The notes: generated by a model from the sequence alone, not told the origin. Positions 26,067 through 36,790 are shown, counted from the stretch's first letter. The stretch: 64,000 nt of DNA from Ruegeria haliotis (GCF_013377785.1 NZ_JABXWT010000012.1:1-64000); one strand, 5' to 3'. Numbers and translations are program-made.

Positions 26067-26543
26067 TCAAGCCTGCTGGCGCGCAATCAGACGAAGGATT
26101 GCGACCATGACGATGCCGTAGAGAACGTGGCCGATCAGCGCGACCCAAGCGATGGCGGCGAAGTTCAGGAATGTTGGCAAACCGGACAGGGTTGTAATGC
26201 CGCCGAGCGCAAAGACCCACAGGCCGAACCCATAGATCGCCGAAGCCGCGAACATATGGACAGGCCCGACAACTTTCACCCAGATCGGTTTGAATACAAT
26301 GAACCAGCCCAACGGATAGGCAATCAGACCGACAATATAGAAGTGCACGAAAAAGCCCAGGAAGGCGTTGCTGGGCAGTCCGAGGCTGGACAGGAGGCTT
26401 TGCGCCAACCCTTCGGGGGACAGGCTGGCCCAGCCGATACCGGGGCTGGCAACCTGCCCCCAGAAATCAAAGGCCATCGTGGCGATGAACCCGGCGATGA
26501 ACAGAAAACCTATGTTCACTGTGGTCAGTTTAGCATTTTGCAT
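26067..26543 (-). CDS. four-TM membrane protein, unknown function
   Basis: 158 residues from the ATG at 26543, with AAGG 8 bases upstream; a longer start at 26561 lacks a ribosome-binding site. Four hydrophobic segments (about 7-27, 62-85, 95-115, 124-150). Sequences such as FDFWGQVASPGIGWASLSPEGLAQSLL and VGPVHMFAASAIYGFGLWVFALGG recall integral membrane proteins beside copper or oxidase genes, but I do not recognise the family. Convergent with the multicopper oxidase gene and probably part of the same insertion. Confidence 0.65.
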   Translation of the reverse strand: MQNAKLTTVNIGFLFIAGFIATMAFDFWGQVASPGIGWASLSPEGLAQSLLSSLGLPSNAFLGFFVHFYIVGLIAYPLGWFIVFKPIWVKVVGPVHMFAASAIYGFGLWVFALGGITTLSGLPTFLNFAAIAWVALIGHVLYGIVMVAILRLIARQQA

Positions 26544-26696
26544 TGGACTACCTTCACTCATTGTATCTGATGTGCTTTGGCCGATCGCTATCCGGCTGAT
26601 GCCAAAGCAGATGGCTGTCAGATACAACCGGGATGGCGGATCTGCTATGGGCCTCAAATTAGATTGAAAATTGTGACACTTTCCGCCGAAACCGTG

Positions 26697-27374
26697 TCAG
26701 GTAAGCCGATCCATCAACGCCTGGGCAGCCGCCTGTTCAGCCTGCCGTTTTGATCCGGCGGTGGCCTGTGCCTCGGCCCCGTCCTGCAGGCGCGCGGCGA
26801 TGGTGAAAACCGGCGCATGGTCGGGGCCGCTGCGTTTGACTTCGACATATGAGGGCGGTTTCTGGCCACGGGCCTGTGCCCATTCCTGCAGTGAGGTTTT
26901 GGCGTCACGCGCATCGGCCTCAACCTCGTGGATGCGATCCCCCCACAGGGCCAGAATCACATCACGGGCTGCCTCAAAACCCGCGTCGCGGTAGATGGCG
27001 GCAATCACCGCCTCCATCGCGTCGCCCAGCAGCGCCTGTTTGCGACGCCCACCTGACAGCATCTCGGACCGCCCCAGTTTCAGCACCGCGCCCAGATCGA
27101 CTTGCCGCGCAACGTCGGCGCAGGCCTCTTTGCGCACCAGCGCGTTGAAGCGAGGGGCCAGTTGGCCTTCGGAGGCCTTTTTGTCGGCCTCCAGCAGAGC
27201 AGTAGCCATCACCAGCCCCAACACCCGGTCACCCAGAAACTCCAGCCGTTGATTGTCGGGCCGCGTGGTTGAGGACATCGACCCGTGGGTCAGTGCCCGC
27301 ACCAGCAGTTCGGGGTTGTCGAACTCATACCCCAACCGCTGCTGAAACGCTTTTATATCAGCCGAGAGCTTCAA
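26697..27374 (-). CDS. rnc: ribonuclease III
   Basis: 225 residues. The endonuclease signature [17 protein letters not shown] (about 40-56) carries the catalytic Glu and Asp; the second acidic site is in [18 protein letters not shown]. The dsRNA-binding domain is at about 150-222 ([16 protein letters not shown] ... [18 protein letters not shown]). Cuts dsRNA in rRNA and mRNA processing. The ATG overlaps the lepB stop by 4 bp (ATGA). Confidence 0.96.
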   Translation of the reverse strand: MKLSADIKAFQQRLGYEFDNPELLVRALTHGSMSSTTRPDNQRLEFLGDRVLGLVMATALLEADKKASEGQLAPRFNALVRKEACADVARQVDLGAVLKLGRSEMLSGGRRKQALLGDAMEAVIAAIYRDAGFEAARDVILALWGDRIHEVEADARDAKTSLQEWAQARGQKPPSYVEVKRSGPDHAPVFTIAARLQDGAEAQATAGSKRQAEQAAAQALMDRLT

Positions 27375-28210
27375 TTGACCGCCTTGAAGAAGCGATCACT
27401 GCGCCACGTCCAAAAGAACAGCATCGAACGCCCAGCAGATGAGAACATGATCCGGTCGGCGCGACCGATCAGGTTGTCATAAGGCACATACCCAACGCCA
27501 CCCGCCGATTGCGGCACCCGGCTGTCGGCCGAGTTGTCCCGGTTGTCGCCCATGAAGAAATAGTGACCTTCGGGCACAGTATAGATACCGGTGTTGTCCG
27601 ATCCCTGATTGCCGATGTTGAGCACGTCGTAAGACACGCCATTGGGCAGGGTTTCGATCAGGCGGGATTTTTCACACACGCCGCCGACGCCAACCGGGCC
27701 GTTTTCACAGCGCGGACGCAGTCGTTGGGGGCCTTGTGGTTCAGCGGTCTCAGTGAACAGACCGTCGGGTTGTTGCGGAACCGGTGTTCCGTTCAGAATG
27801 ACCTGCCCCTGACGCACCTGCACACGGTCACCCGGCAAGCCGATCAGCCGCTTGATATAGTCGCGTCCGGTGACCGGATGGCGGAAAACGATCACGTCAC
27901 CACGCACGGGATCACCACCCCAGATGCGGGTATTATCCTCACCCTGCATCCAGCCGCAGATATCTTCGGCATCGACGTTCAGACCGACGCTGGGGATGAT
28001 CAGGCTGGGGCAGGACGCGTAGGAATAGCCATAGGCCATTTTGTTGACGAACAGGAAATCCCCGATCAGCAAGGTTTGCTTCATTGAACCCGACGGAATC
28101 CAGAACGGCTGAAAGAACAGGGTGCGGAAAACGCCCGCGATCAGCAGGGCATAGACGATGGTTTTGATCGTCTCCCAGACGGCGTTTCCGGATTTGGCTT
28201 CCTCGGCCAT
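27371..28210 (-). CDS. lepB: signal peptidase I
   Basis: 279 residues. One N-terminal membrane segment (about 14-33), catalytic Ser42 in PSGSMKQTL and Lys120 in [11 protein letters not shown]; then [17 protein letters not shown] near the C-terminus. Removes signal peptides at the periplasmic face of the inner membrane. An insert of about 60 residues with several cysteines sits between the Lys region and the GDNRDNS box. Coupled to rnc. Confidence 0.96.
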   Translation of the reverse strand: MAEEAKSGNAVWETIKTIVYALLIAGVFRTLFFQPFWIPSGSMKQTLLIGDFLFVNKMAYGYSYASCPSLIIPSVGLNVDAEDICGWMQGEDNTRIWGGDPVRGDVIVFRHPVTGRDYIKRLIGLPGDRVQVRQGQVILNGTPVPQQPDGLFTETAEPQGPQRLRPRCENGPVGVGGVCEKSRLIETLPNGVSYDVLNIGNQGSDNTGIYTVPEGHYFFMGDNRDNSADSRVPQSAGGVGYVPYDNLIGRADRIMFSSAGRSMLFFWTWRSDRFFKAVN

Positions 28211-28269
28211 TCTGCTCTCTCCAGTCTTTGCTTGGTTGGGGTGCTACATGCGGGTCGGGTGGGGGCAAG

Positions 28270-28689
28270 TCAAGGCTGAGAGGCGCTAACTTGAAGCGGG
28301 CGCGCCTCGATCACGACAAAGGCCTGCGCCCAGGGATGATCGTCAGTCAGGGTGACGTGGATGATTGCCTCATGCCCGTCAGGCGTCATTTCCTTCAGAC
28401 GCTCGGCGGCCCAGCCGGTGACGTGCATTATAGGCTGGCCGGTGCGCAGATTGGTGACAGACATATCCTTCCAGGCGATGCCCATGCGCAAACCGGTGCC
28501 CAGCGCCTTGGAGCACGCTTCCTTCGCAGCCCAGCGCTTGGCATAGGTGCCTGCAGTATCAGCGCGGCGTTCGGCCTTGCGCTGCTCGGTGTCAGTAAAG
28601 ATACGGTTGCGGAACCGGTCGCCGAAGCGGTCGAGCGTGCCTTGAATACGGTCGATATTCGCGAGGTCTGTTCCGATGCCGAGGATCAT
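28270..28689 (-). CDS. acpS: holo-[acyl-carrier-protein] synthase
   Basis: 139 residues. Signatures [15 protein letters not shown] (about 2-16) and [15 protein letters not shown] (about 53-67) bind Mg2+ and CoA. Transfers 4'-phosphopantetheine to ACP. Its ATG overlaps the stop of the upstream membrane protein gene (ATGA), and lepB follows 59 bp later. Confidence 0.95.
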   Translation of the reverse strand: MILGIGTDLANIDRIQGTLDRFGDRFRNRIFTDTEQRKAERRADTAGTYAKRWAAKEACSKALGTGLRMGIAWKDMSVTNLRTGQPIMHVTGWAAERLKEMTPDGHEAIIHVTLTDDHPWAQAFVVIEARPLQVSASQP

Positions 28690-29222
28690 GACCGGCCGCC
28701 TGTTGCGGCTGATTGCTGCTTGCGCGCCATTCTAAGGCCAATGCCAAAGGAGATACGACTAGTAACGGATGCGGCGACAAGCGTGGTTGCAATCAAGAAC
28801 AGCTCCCAGAAGGAGAAGATGTGACGTGAAAGGGGAAGGTTGCCTAACACCAATGATGCGGTCCCAAGAAAAAAGGCGCAACACAGGCCCATTCCAATCA
28901 AACCCATAGCGATAGAGCCAGACAACATATTTAAGCTGGCCGGAGGTATCGTATTCCTTTTGTAATAGTTTTGTCCCTCGACAAGTGCGGCAACTGCAAA
29001 AGCGACAAGATACAATATGGGCAAGTATGCGCTATGTTGCACCACAAGTGGTAGCAACCAACGCGCGCCCAATTCAAAAAGCACGAACCTGTTTCCTAAA
29101 AAATTGCTCGTTTCCGCTCCGGTGACCAGAAACATAAAAAATGATTCCAGCAAGACCAGCACTAATATAGCAACAACCACACTCAGGATTACGCATGAAT
29201 ATCTGAGTAGATTGAAATTCAA
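28686..29222 (-). CDS. four-TM membrane protein, unknown function
   Basis: 178 residues with four hydrophobic segments (about 10-33, 50-80, 100-128, 140-160). No recognised motif. Base composition is distinctly more A/T-rich than the flanking pdxJ, lysE-type and acpS genes. It lies between the LysE-family gene and acpS, where pdxJ and acpS are usually close neighbours, so it looks like a later insertion that nevertheless overlaps acpS in an ATGA junction. Confidence 0.65.
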   Translation of the reverse strand: MNFNLLRYSCVILSVVVAILVLVLLESFFMFLVTGAETSNFLGNRFVLFELGARWLLPLVVQHSAYLPILYLVAFAVAALVEGQNYYKRNTIPPASLNMLSGSIAMGLIGMGLCCAFFLGTASLVLGNLPLSRHIFSFWELFLIATTLVAASVTSRISFGIGLRMARKQQSAATGGRS

Positions 29223-29235
29223 GCTTTCAACTCCA

Positions 29236-29859
29236 TCACGACAACCGTACCGTCAGGATCTTGTAGCTCGCCACCCCGAAGAACCCGGCAAAGGCGAAAT
29301 CGAACCAACGGCGGGCGCGGCGGTAGGTGCGGACCATGCGTTCGGAGGAGAACAGAAAAGCGTAGCCGATGAAGATCAGTAGTGAGCCCGCGTAGAGCAG
29401 CCCGAAATAGCCCAGCAGCATCGACAGGCTGGCGTCATTCGGGGCGACGATGGCATAGATCGATCCCCAGCTGAGGATCGCCTTTGGGTTGGTCAGGTGA
29501 ATGGCAGCCCCTTTGGTAAAGATGGTGCGCAGCGAACCGGTGACCGGGTTGCCCAGCGCCACCTCATCCGAAGTCATCGCGCGTTTCAGGGCCTTCAACG
29601 CCAGCCAGCCCAGATAAGCCACGCCGACATAGCGGATCACCTCGAACACCCAGACATTGGCCAGCATGATTGCGGATAGTCCCAGCGCGGCGGCGATGCC
29701 CCACGCAGCGGACCCGGCGCAGATGCCCAATGCAAAGGCCAGACCGGCGGTGCGGCCTTCGTTCATGGCCGTTCCGGCAATGCCCATGGTTGCGGGTCCG
29801 GGAGAGCCGCCAGCCATCAGCCAGGCCAACCAGATGGCGATGAACCCGGGCGTGATCAT
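29236..29859 (-). CDS. LysE/RhtB family translocator
   Basis: 207 residues, about six membrane segments. The N-terminal [39 protein letters not shown] is the LysE signature; [19 protein letters not shown] is the second conserved block. Exports amino acids or derivatives; substrate not assignable. The ATG overlaps the pdxJ stop by 4 bp. Confidence 0.9.
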   Translation of the reverse strand: MITPGFIAIWLAWLMAGGSPGPATMGIAGTAMNEGRTAGLAFALGICAGSAAWGIAAALGLSAIMLANVWVFEVIRYVGVAYLGWLALKALKRAMTSDEVALGNPVTGSLRTIFTKGAAIHLTNPKAILSWGSIYAIVAPNDASLSMLLGYFGLLYAGSLLIFIGYAFLFSSERMVRTYRRARRWFDFAFAGFFGVASYKILTVRLS

Positions 29860-30602
29860 GCCCGCGCCTCATCCATCAACCGGCGCATCTCGGCAATGGC
29901 CGGTGTGAGGCCGCGAAAGATCGCCTCGCCGATCAGGAAATGACCGATGTTCAGCTCTTTCACCTCAGGGAAAGTCGCCACAGGTTTCACCGTGTCATAA
30001 GTCAGGCCGTGGCCTGCATGGACCTCGAGACCCAGCGAATGGGCGAGGGTGGACATTTCACGTAGCGATTCCAACTCGCGCGTGGCGTCATCCAGACGGT
30101 CTTCGGCGTGGGCGTCGCAATAGGCGCCAGTGTGCAGTTCGATCACTTCGGCCCCGATGCGGTGGGCGGCTTCGATCTGGCGTTTGTCAGCAGCGATGAA
30201 GATCGACACGCGACAGCCCACGTCGCGCAGTGGCGCGATGAAATGGGCCAGCTTGTTTTCCTCGCGCGCGACTTCCAGCCCGCCTTCGGTGGTGCGTTCC
30301 TCGCGCTTTTCGGGGACGATGCAGACCGCGTGTGGCTTGTGGCGCAGGGCGATTTTCTGCATCTCGTCGGTGGCCGCCATCTCAAAGTTCAGCGGCACCG
30401 ACAGAACCTCCATCAGCCCGTCTATGTCGGCGTCCGAAATATGGCGGCGGTCTTCGCGCAGATGCGCGGTGATGCCATCGGCACCGGCCTCTTCGGCGAT
30501 CCGCGCGGCCCGCAGAGGATCAGGATATGCACCGCCACGGGCATTGCGGACAGTCGCCACGTGATCGATATTCACGCCCAGACGCAGTTGAGTGTCAGAC
30601 AT
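29856..30602 (-). CDS. pdxJ: pyridoxine 5'-phosphate synthase
   Basis: 248 residues. TIM-barrel enzyme with [16 protein letters not shown] near the N-terminus, [15 protein letters not shown] (about 35-49), [11 protein letters not shown] and [12 protein letters not shown]. Condenses 1-deoxyxylulose 5-phosphate with 3-amino-2-oxopropyl phosphate to give PNP, the vitamin B6 precursor. Overlaps the DUF2062 gene by 8 bp. Confidence 0.97.
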   Translation of the reverse strand: MSDTQLRLGVNIDHVATVRNARGGAYPDPLRAARIAEEAGADGITAHLREDRRHISDADIDGLMEVLSVPLNFEMAATDEMQKIALRHKPHAVCIVPEKREERTTEGGLEVAREENKLAHFIAPLRDVGCRVSIFIAADKRQIEAAHRIGAEVIELHTGAYCDAHAEDRLDDATRELESLREMSTLAHSLGLEVHAGHGLTYDTVKPVATFPEVKELNIGHFLIGEAIFRGLTPAIAEMRRLMDEARA

Positions 30603-31293
30603 CCTTCGAATCCTTTTCCAAATCTTGCCCCGAGCTTAGTGGGTTTGGCGCGGGAACGGCAGCCTCAGCTTGGGCCAACCGTTTGATTTCTTCAAATTTT
30701 GCCTTGATTTTAGCGCGGCGGCGTTGCTGATAAGTCCGCGTCACTGGCAGGCTGAGATAGTAGCAGATCACACCCGCCACGATCCCCGGAATGATGCCGC
30801 CGATCATGTAGGGAAAAAACACCTCATTATAAAAGATACTGAGGCCGTGCCAATCTGCGACCCGGTCAGTGAACATCGCAAAAAAGTTGTTCTTCAGATC
30901 GCCCAACGCGTTGGCGAATTTTCCCATCAGGCCATGCTCGACGCCCTTATCGAACTTGGTTCCCAGCAGGAAATGTCCGGTTTGCAGACAGATCACGCCG
31001 ATGGGCACATAGGTCAGCGGATTACCGAAAAACGTGCCGCTGAGCGCGGCCAGGATATTGCCGTTGAGCAACCGCGCCAACACGGCGGCGATGACGAAGT
31101 GAATACCGTAGAAGGGCGTAAAAGCGGCAAAGACCCCTGCCCCAATCCCGCGTGCGATCCGGTCAGGCGAATCCGGCAGGCGGCGCACCCGGTGTTTGAC
31201 GTAGTGAAAGGCGCGGGTCCAGCCGCCGCGCGGATAGACAAAATCCGATGCGATCTGGATGAGTGAGCGTCGGTCTCGGCGCTTGAAAACCAC
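30595..31293 (-). CDS. DUF2062 domain-containing membrane protein
   Basis: 232 residues from a GTG. The DUF2062 core spans about 40-190: [24 protein letters not shown], then [24 protein letters not shown], with three or four membrane segments, then a basic tail [21 protein letters not shown]. Function unknown. Lies between rsh and pdxJ, a frequent arrangement in Rhodobacterales. Confidence 0.88.
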   Translation of the reverse strand: MVFKRRDRRSLIQIASDFVYPRGGWTRAFHYVKHRVRRLPDSPDRIARGIGAGVFAAFTPFYGIHFVIAAVLARLLNGNILAALSGTFFGNPLTYVPIGVICLQTGHFLLGTKFDKGVEHGLMGKFANALGDLKNNFFAMFTDRVADWHGLSIFYNEVFFPYMIGGIIPGIVAGVICYYLSLPVTRTYQQRRRAKIKAKFEEIKRLAQAEAAVPAPNPLSSGQDLEKDSKDV

Positions 31294-31309
31294 TCCTGAT
31301 CACCCCTTC

Positions 31310-33442
31310 TCAGCCAGCCGCAACCGCGGATTGTGTCCTGTCCCGGTACCGTTCGACCGCGGCGACGTCGCTTTCGGCCTCAAGCATCAGCATAAGCGAA
31401 TGCAGCTGTTCCAGGTCGCGCAGTTCGACATTGATCAGAAGACGGTAAAAATCCGGTTTGCGGTCGACAAATTCCAGATTGGAGATATTGGCCTTTTTCT
31501 CGCCGATCAATGTGCAAATGCGCCCCAGAACCCCGGCGTCATTTCCGATGGTCAGTTCCAGCGTTGCGCCGTAGACGGCAGGGTGGGTGCCGGAATGCCA
31601 GTGCAGATCAACCCATCGCCTTGGCTCGTTTTCAAATTCGCTCAGGCGGTCGCAGTCGATGGCATGGACCACCACACCCTTGCCACGATAGGTGATGCCG
31701 ACAATGCGTTCACCCGGCAGAGGCTGGCAACAGGGCGCACGATCAAAGCTTTGCCCCGGTTCCAGACCGATCACCGCGCGGCGCAATGGGATGGCGTCGC
31801 CGTCATCTTTGGTCAGTTCGGGATAAACCGCCGCGACCACTTCATGTGCCGTCAGTTCGGCACTGCCCAGACGGGCCAGCAATTCGTGACGGTCTTTAAG
31901 GCGCAGGTGTTTGGCAGCGGTATCGAGCGTCTTTTCCGTCGCCTTGCGGCCCACATGTTCGAACCCGGCGCGAGCCAGTTCCTTGCCCAGTTTGATGAAC
32001 CGTTCCCGGTCCACCTCGCGCAGGGCGCGGCGAATGGCGGTGCGGGCCTTGCCGGTGACAGCGATTTCCAGCCAGCTGACCTGTGGCGTTTGACCATCGG
32101 CCGTGATGATGTCCACCGATTGGCCATTCTTGAGCCGCGTCCACAGCGGCACCCGGATGCCGTCCACCTTAGCCCCGACACAGGCATGGCCGATACGGGT
32201 GTGAATGGCATAGGCAAAGTCAATCGGCGTCGCGCCACGAGGCTGTTTGACCACATCGCCCTTGGGCGTGAAGCAGAACACCTGATCCGAGTACATTTCC
32301 AGTTTGACCGCTTCGAGGAAATCTTCGTGATCATCCTCGCTGTCGAACTGTTCGGTCAGGTTTGCGATCCATTTGGCCGGATCCACGGCAAACGGGTTTT
32401 CCGAACGCACACCGTCGCGGTAGGACCAATGCGCGGCCACGCCGGTCTCGGCCACGTCATGCATCTGGCGGGTGCGGATCTGCACCTCGACCCGTTTGCC
32501 ATCGCGGCCCGACACCGTGGTGTGGATCGAGCGGTACCCGTTCGATTTGGGCTGACTGATGTAATCCTTGAACCGCCCCGGCACCGCGCGCCAGCGCTGG
32601 TGAATTGCGCCGAGAGTGCGATAGCTGTCTTCCTCGGTCATGGTGATGATGCGGAAACCGTAGATATCGGATAGGCGTGAAAACCCCTGATCCTTTTCCT
32701 GCATCTTGCGCCAGATCGAATAGGGTTTCTTGGCACGGCCAAAGACCTCGGCCTCGATCCCGGCCTTTTCAAGCTCAAACCGCATGTCGCCGGTGATGCG
32801 GTGGATCACGTCCCCGGTTTCGCGCTGCAAGGTAATGAAGCGGCGAATGATCGACTGACGACCCTCGGGGTTGAGAACGCGGAAGGCGAGGTCCTCCAGC
32901 TCTTCCCGCATCCATTGCATACCCATGCGGCCCGCAAGCGGCGCGTAGATATCCATCGTCTCGCGCGCCTTCTGCACTTGTTTTTCAGGTCGCATGGCCT
33001 TGATCGTGCGCATGTTGTGCAGACGATCCGAGAGCTTGACCAGAATGACCCGCAGGTCCTTGGACATCGCCATGAACAGCTTGCGGAAGTTTTCGGCCTG
33101 CTTGGTTTCACGGCTAGACAGCTGCAGGTTGGTCAGCTTGGTGACACCATCGACCAGCTTGGCGACCTCTTCCCCGAACAACTCGGAAACCTTGCCGTAA
33201 TTGGCCTTGGTGTCTTCGATCGTGTCATGCAGGAGGGCCGTAATGATGGTCGCATCATCCAGACGCTGTTCGGTCAGGATGGCGGCAACGGCAACAGGGT
33301 GGGTAAAATAGGGCTCGCCGGAATGGCGGACCTGTCCGTCATGCATCTGCTGGCCGAACTCATAAGCCCGGGCGATGCGGTCGGCATTGGTCTTGGGATT
33401 ATAGTTGCGGACCAGCGCAATCAGGTCTTCAGCAGAAATCAT
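31310..33442 (-). CDS. rsh: bifunctional (p)ppGpp synthetase/hydrolase (Rsh)
   Basis: 710 residues. HD hydrolase domain with LLHDTIEDT (71-79), RelA synthetase domain with DIYGFRIITM and KPKSNGYRSIHTTV-like SQPKSNGYRSIHT, TGS domain (VFCFTPKGDVVKQPRGATPIDFAYAIHTRIG), and a C-terminal ACT domain. The presence of an intact HD box argues for both making and degrading (p)ppGpp, the usual single enzyme of alphaproteobacteria. Lies 27 bp after rpoZ. Confidence 0.95.
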   Translation of the reverse strand: MISAEDLIALVRNYNPKTNADRIARAYEFGQQMHDGQVRHSGEPYFTHPVAVAAILTEQRLDDATIITALLHDTIEDTKANYGKVSELFGEEVAKLVDGVTKLTNLQLSSRETKQAENFRKLFMAMSKDLRVILVKLSDRLHNMRTIKAMRPEKQVQKARETMDIYAPLAGRMGMQWMREELEDLAFRVLNPEGRQSIIRRFITLQRETGDVIHRITGDMRFELEKAGIEAEVFGRAKKPYSIWRKMQEKDQGFSRLSDIYGFRIITMTEEDSYRTLGAIHQRWRAVPGRFKDYISQPKSNGYRSIHTTVSGRDGKRVEVQIRTRQMHDVAETGVAAHWSYRDGVRSENPFAVDPAKWIANLTEQFDSEDDHEDFLEAVKLEMYSDQVFCFTPKGDVVKQPRGATPIDFAYAIHTRIGHACVGAKVDGIRVPLWTRLKNGQSVDIITADGQTPQVSWLEIAVTGKARTAIRRALREVDRERFIKLGKELARAGFEHVGRKATEKTLDTAAKHLRLKDRHELLARLGSAELTAHEVVAAVYPELTKDDGDAIPLRRAVIGLEPGQSFDRAPCCQPLPGERIVGITYRGKGVVVHAIDCDRLSEFENEPRRWVDLHWHSGTHPAVYGATLELTIGNDAGVLGRICTLIGEKKANISNLEFVDRKPDFYRLLINVELRDLEQLHSLMLMLEAESDVAAVERYRDRTQSAVAAG

Positions 33443-33469
33443 CCGGTCCGCACCTTCGTCTTGTGGGGC

Positions 33470-33823
33470 TTACCCCTGGCCCTGAGCCTCCATCAGTGCG
33501 CGCAGGAGCTTTTCTTCGGACATGTCGTCATCGGCGGGCTTATCCGATTCCGCACCCATCAGCAGCGCCATCTGGTCTTCTTCGGGCTCATCAACCTCAA
33601 TCTGGGTCTGGTTGGCCTCGATCAGGCGCTCACGCAGATCATCCGCGCCCTGTGTTTCGTCCGCGATCTCGCGCAGCGACACGACAGGGTTTTTGTCGTT
33701 GTCGCGGTCCACGGTGATCGGACCACCGGCGGAAATCTCGCGCGCACGATGGGCGGCAAGCATCACCAGTTCGAACCGGTTCGGAACCTTGTCTACGCAA
33801 TCTTCAACCGTCACGCGGGCCAT
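33470..33823 (-). CDS. rpoZ: RNA polymerase omega subunit
   Basis: 117 residues. [33 protein letters not shown] is the RpoZ N-terminus, followed by [14 protein letters not shown] and an acidic C-terminal tail common in Rhodobacterales. Supports assembly of the beta' subunit and forms part of a ppGpp site, in keeping with its place beside rsh. Confidence 0.96.
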   Translation of the reverse strand: MARVTVEDCVDKVPNRFELVMLAAHRAREISAGGPITVDRDNDKNPVVSLREIADETQGADDLRERLIEANQTQIEVDEPEEDQMALLMGAESDKPADDDMSEEKLLRALMEAQGQG

Positions 33824-33917
33824 GGGGCGCTCTCCGTAAATGAATCCGTGTCAGGAAGAGGCTTATCTAAGGCCGATTGCGCGCCTTGACAAGCGGGAAA
33901 TGCTGCAATCGCGTGGA

Positions 33918-34487
33918 TCACAACGGTGTGACCGCAGCGACGTCTTCGACTGGCAGGTCCGCGATCATCTCTGTCACGGTCCGACCCAGTACCGGATGCC
34001 GCCAATCAGGGGCCACATCCGCCATCGGCACCAACACAAAGGCCCGGTCCTGCAAGCGAGGATGCGGCAGGATCAGTTGATCTGGCGCCTCTTGCCGCTG
34101 CGCCTGTGCAGGCAGGGTCAGCCAGCGATCAAACAGAGCCGCGTCCGGCAGCACGTGATCATCGTAACAGATCAGATCCAGATCCAACGTCCGCATACCC
34201 CAGCGCTGCACCCGCTCACGCCCGAACTCATGCTCGACATCATGGAGCATATGCAACAGCTCGGTTGGTGACTTGTCAGTTTCGATCAGCGCGGCGGCGT
34301 TCACATAATCCGGCCCAGCCCCAGCCGGGAAACACGGGGTCGCAAAAAACCGGCTGACGGCGCGAATCACCATGCCCTGTCGCGCAATCGCATCAAGGGC
34401 CTGCTGAAGTGTCACCTTGGGCTCTTTTCCTCTCAGATTGAGATTTGCACCCAGTGCAAGTACGGCATTTGGCAAGGATTTGCTCAT
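33918..34487 (-). CDS. folK: 2-amino-4-hydroxy-6-hydroxymethyldihydropteridine diphosphokinase
   Basis: 189 residues. ALGANLNLRG (about 11-20), SRFFATPCFP, PDYVNAAALIET and the signature RWGMRTLDLDLICYDD (about 95-110) with the two Asp metal ligands. Pyrophosphorylates hydroxymethyl-dihydropterin in folate synthesis. First gene of the folK-rpoZ-rsh block, divergent from the NYN gene. Confidence 0.94.
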   Translation of the reverse strand: MSKSLPNAVLALGANLNLRGKEPKVTLQQALDAIARQGMVIRAVSRFFATPCFPAGAGPDYVNAAALIETDKSPTELLHMLHDVEHEFGRERVQRWGMRTLDLDLICYDDHVLPDAALFDRWLTLPAQAQRQEAPDQLILPHPRLQDRAFVLVPMADVAPDWRHPVLGRTVTEMIADLPVEDVAAVTPL

Positions 34488-34624
34488 ATGACTCTCTATA
34501 TTCGGCGCATTGCATACTTGCGATGCACAATAAAAGCCCTAATTATAGGGACACCAGCACGCCCGATATTTCACTCACACACTTAAACACACGGCGTTCT
34601 GTATTATACCGGAAGGGACTATTT

Positions 34625-35200
34625 ATGTTTTATAAGGACGAACGGCTAGCGCTGTTCATCGATGGCTCGAATCTTTATGCCGCGGCAAAAGCACTCGGTT
34701 TCGACATAGACTACAAACTTCTGCGGCAGGAATTCATGCGTCGCGGTAAGTTGCTACGGGCCTTTTATTACACAGCGCTCTTGGAAAATGACGAGTATTC
34801 CCCGATCCGCCCCCTGGTTGACTGGCTGCATTACAACGGCTTCACCATGGTGACAAAACCGGCCAAGGAATACACCGACAGCATGGGGCGTCGGAAGGTC
34901 AAAGGGAACATGGATATCGAGCTCACCGTCGATGCCATGGAACTGGCGCCGCGTGTCGATCATATCGTGCTGTTCTCGGGCGATGGGGATTTCCGTCCGT
35001 TGATTGCCAGCCTGCAGCGTCAGGGCGTGCGGGTATCGGTCGTTTCGACCATCCGCAGCCAGCCGCCGATGATCTCGGACGAGCTGCGCCGCCAGGCCGA
35101 CAATTTCATCGAGCTGGAAGACCTGCGCGATGTAATCGGCCGCCCTCCGCGCGAAATGCCGGCTGAGCCGCGCAGCGTCGCGGTTGCCAGCGGGAATTGA
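34625..35200 (+). CDS. NYN-domain (LabA/DUF88) protein
   Basis: 191 residues from the ATG at 34625, preceded by GGAAGGGA; the frame is open from 34445 but that stretch looks like leader. PIN-like NYN fold: LALFIDGSNLYAAAKALGF (about 7-25) with the first Asp, KGNMDIELTVDAME (about 97-110), and IVLFSGDGDFRPLIASLQRQG (about 116-136). Family members are putative RNases; the conserved Asps are all present. Followed by a strong terminator. Confidence 0.9.
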   Translation: MFYKDERLALFIDGSNLYAAAKALGFDIDYKLLRQEFMRRGKLLRAFYYTALLENDEYSPIRPLVDWLHYNGFTMVTKPAKEYTDSMGRRKVKGNMDIELTVDAMELAPRVDHIVLFSGDGDFRPLIASLQRQGVRVSVVSTIRSQPPMISDELRRQADNFIELEDLRDVIGRPPREMPAEPRSVAVASGN

Positions 35201-35233
35201 TCTGACGATCAATTCATGATGGGGATGAAATTC

Positions 35234-35270
35234 GCGCGGTCAGGACAGATCATCCTGACCGCGCTTCTTT
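35234..35270 (+). terminator. intrinsic terminator after the NYN gene
   Basis: 12-bp stem GCGCGGTCAGGA / TCCTGACCGCGC with a 7-base loop (35234-35264), then TTCTTTAA. Confidence 0.88.
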
Positions 35271-35390
35271 AACTATGAACAGGTGCTCAAACACTGTTTT
35301 GCTAGCACCGATTCATGTCAGATCAATGACGAGGTCCTGTCTGGACCAAGGCCGGGAAAAGACTTACCTGTGCCCCAAGGAGACAGCGAC

Positions 35391-36341
35391 ATGCCCAAGC
35401 CGCCACTGACACTTTACCTTGCCGCACCGCGTGGGTTCTGCGCTGGCGTGGATCGCGCCATCAAGATTGTCGAGATGGCGCTGCAGAAATGGGGCGCCCC
35501 GGTCTACGTGCGCCACGAGATCGTGCACAACAAATTCGTTGTCGACGGTCTGCGTGAAAAGGGCGCCGTGTTCGTCGAGGAACTGGACGAATGCCCGGAC
35601 GACCGGCCGGTGATTTTCTCGGCCCACGGCGTCCCGAAATCCGTCCCGGAAACGGCGGCCCAGCGCGAGATGATCTATGTGGACGCCACCTGCCCGCTGG
35701 TGTCCAAGGTCCATGTCGAGGCGCAGCGCCACGCCGATGCCGGATTGCAGATGATCATGATCGGCCACAAGGGTCACCCCGAGACCGTCGGCACCATGGG
35801 GCAACTGCCCGACGGCGAGGTGCTGCTGGTCGAAACTGTCAAAGACGTGGCGCAGGTTCGGGTGCGCAATCCCGAAAAGCTGGCCTTTGTCACCCAGACC
35901 ACTCTGTCGATTGATGACACCAAGGACATCATCGCTGCACTTGAAGCCCGGTTCCCGGCCATCGTAGGGCCGCACAAGGAAGACATCTGTTACGCCACTA
36001 CCAACCGGCAGGAAGCCGTCAAGGCGGTGGCGCCAAAATCTGATGCCCTGCTGGTCGTCGGTGCACCCAATTCGTCCAACTCGCGCCGCTTGGTCGAGGT
36101 CGCCTCGCGCGCCGGGTGCACGTATGCGCAGCTGGTCCAGCGCGCGACCGAGATCGACTGGCGTGCGCTGGAGGGGATTTCCAGCATCGCCATCTCTGCT
36201 GGTGCGTCCGCCCCGGAAGTTCTGGTCAACGAAGTGATCGATGCCTTTCGGGCGCATTATGATGTCACTGTCGAATTGGTGGAAACCGCCACTGAAAACG
36301 TCGAGTTCAAAGTCCCCCGTGTTCTGAGGCAGCCTGCATGA
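35391..36341 (+). CDS. ispH: 4-hydroxy-3-methylbut-2-enyl diphosphate reductase
   Basis: 316 residues from the ATG at 35391, with AAGGAGA 8 bases upstream. The three iron-sulfur cysteines are in [12 protein letters not shown] (about 11-22), [13 protein letters not shown] (about 97-109) and [10 protein letters not shown] (about 198-207). Last step of the MEP isoprenoid pathway, giving IPP and DMAPP. First gene of a tight plus-strand operon; its stop overlaps the DUF3429 start by 4 bp. Confidence 0.97.
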   Translation: MPKPPLTLYLAAPRGFCAGVDRAIKIVEMALQKWGAPVYVRHEIVHNKFVVDGLREKGAVFVEELDECPDDRPVIFSAHGVPKSVPETAAQREMIYVDATCPLVSKVHVEAQRHADAGLQMIMIGHKGHPETVGTMGQLPDGEVLLVETVKDVAQVRVRNPEKLAFVTQTTLSIDDTKDIIAALEARFPAIVGPHKEDICYATTNRQEAVKAVAPKSDALLVVGAPNSSNSRRLVEVASRAGCTYAQLVQRATEIDWRALEGISSIAISAGASAPEVLVNEVIDAFRAHYDVTVELVETATENVEFKVPRVLRQPA

Positions 36342-36790
36342 ACGGGGTGCCAAGGGCACCGCTGTATCTGGGATTGGCAGGCCTGATCCCGTTCGTCTGG
36401 GGGGCCGTGACCTATTTGAGCGATGACCTGCACGCCTTTGGGTCGCAGACATTTGGCGCCCGGTTCGTTGGCCCTTATGTTCAGCTGTTCTATGGCTCGG
36501 TCATCCTGAGCTTTATGTCCGGCATCCTGTGGGGGTTCGCCACCAAGACCTCGGGCAGCAAGGCGGCGACCTGCTATGTCCTGTCGGTTCTGCCCGCGCT
36601 ATGGGCGTTCTTCATGACCGGCGGCGGGCCTGTCACAACGGGCTTCAACCTGATCGTGGGCTTTGCCGGGTTGCTGCTGCTGGATGCTGCATTCTGGTAC
36701 TGGGGTCTGGCACCGCGGTGGTGGATGAAACTGCGCATTCTGCTGACCGCCGTCGTCATCCTTTGCCTGTCTGTAGGAGTGTATCTGTGA
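36338..36790 (+). CDS. DUF3429 domain-containing membrane protein
   Basis: 150 residues with about five membrane segments. [20 protein letters not shown], then [19 protein letters not shown] and [14 protein letters not shown] match DUF3429. Function unknown. Overlaps ispH by ATGA and the next gene by GTGA. Confidence 0.9.
   Translation: MNGVPRAPLYLGLAGLIPFVWGAVTYLSDDLHAFGSQTFGARFVGPYVQLFYGSVILSFMSGILWGFATKTSGSKAATCYVLSVLPALWAFFMTGGGPVTTGFNLIVGFAGLLLLDAAFWYWGLAPRWWMKLRILLTAVVILCLSVGVYL

Noticed and set aside
28275..28290. GGCGCTAACTTG near the acpS stop, like the pckA repeats
   Set aside because: One half-site only, inside a coding end; no second copy and no promoter context.
31259..32674. 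471-residue open frame on plus across rsh
   Set aside because: Antisense shadow of a high-GC gene; rsh motifs fix the minus strand.
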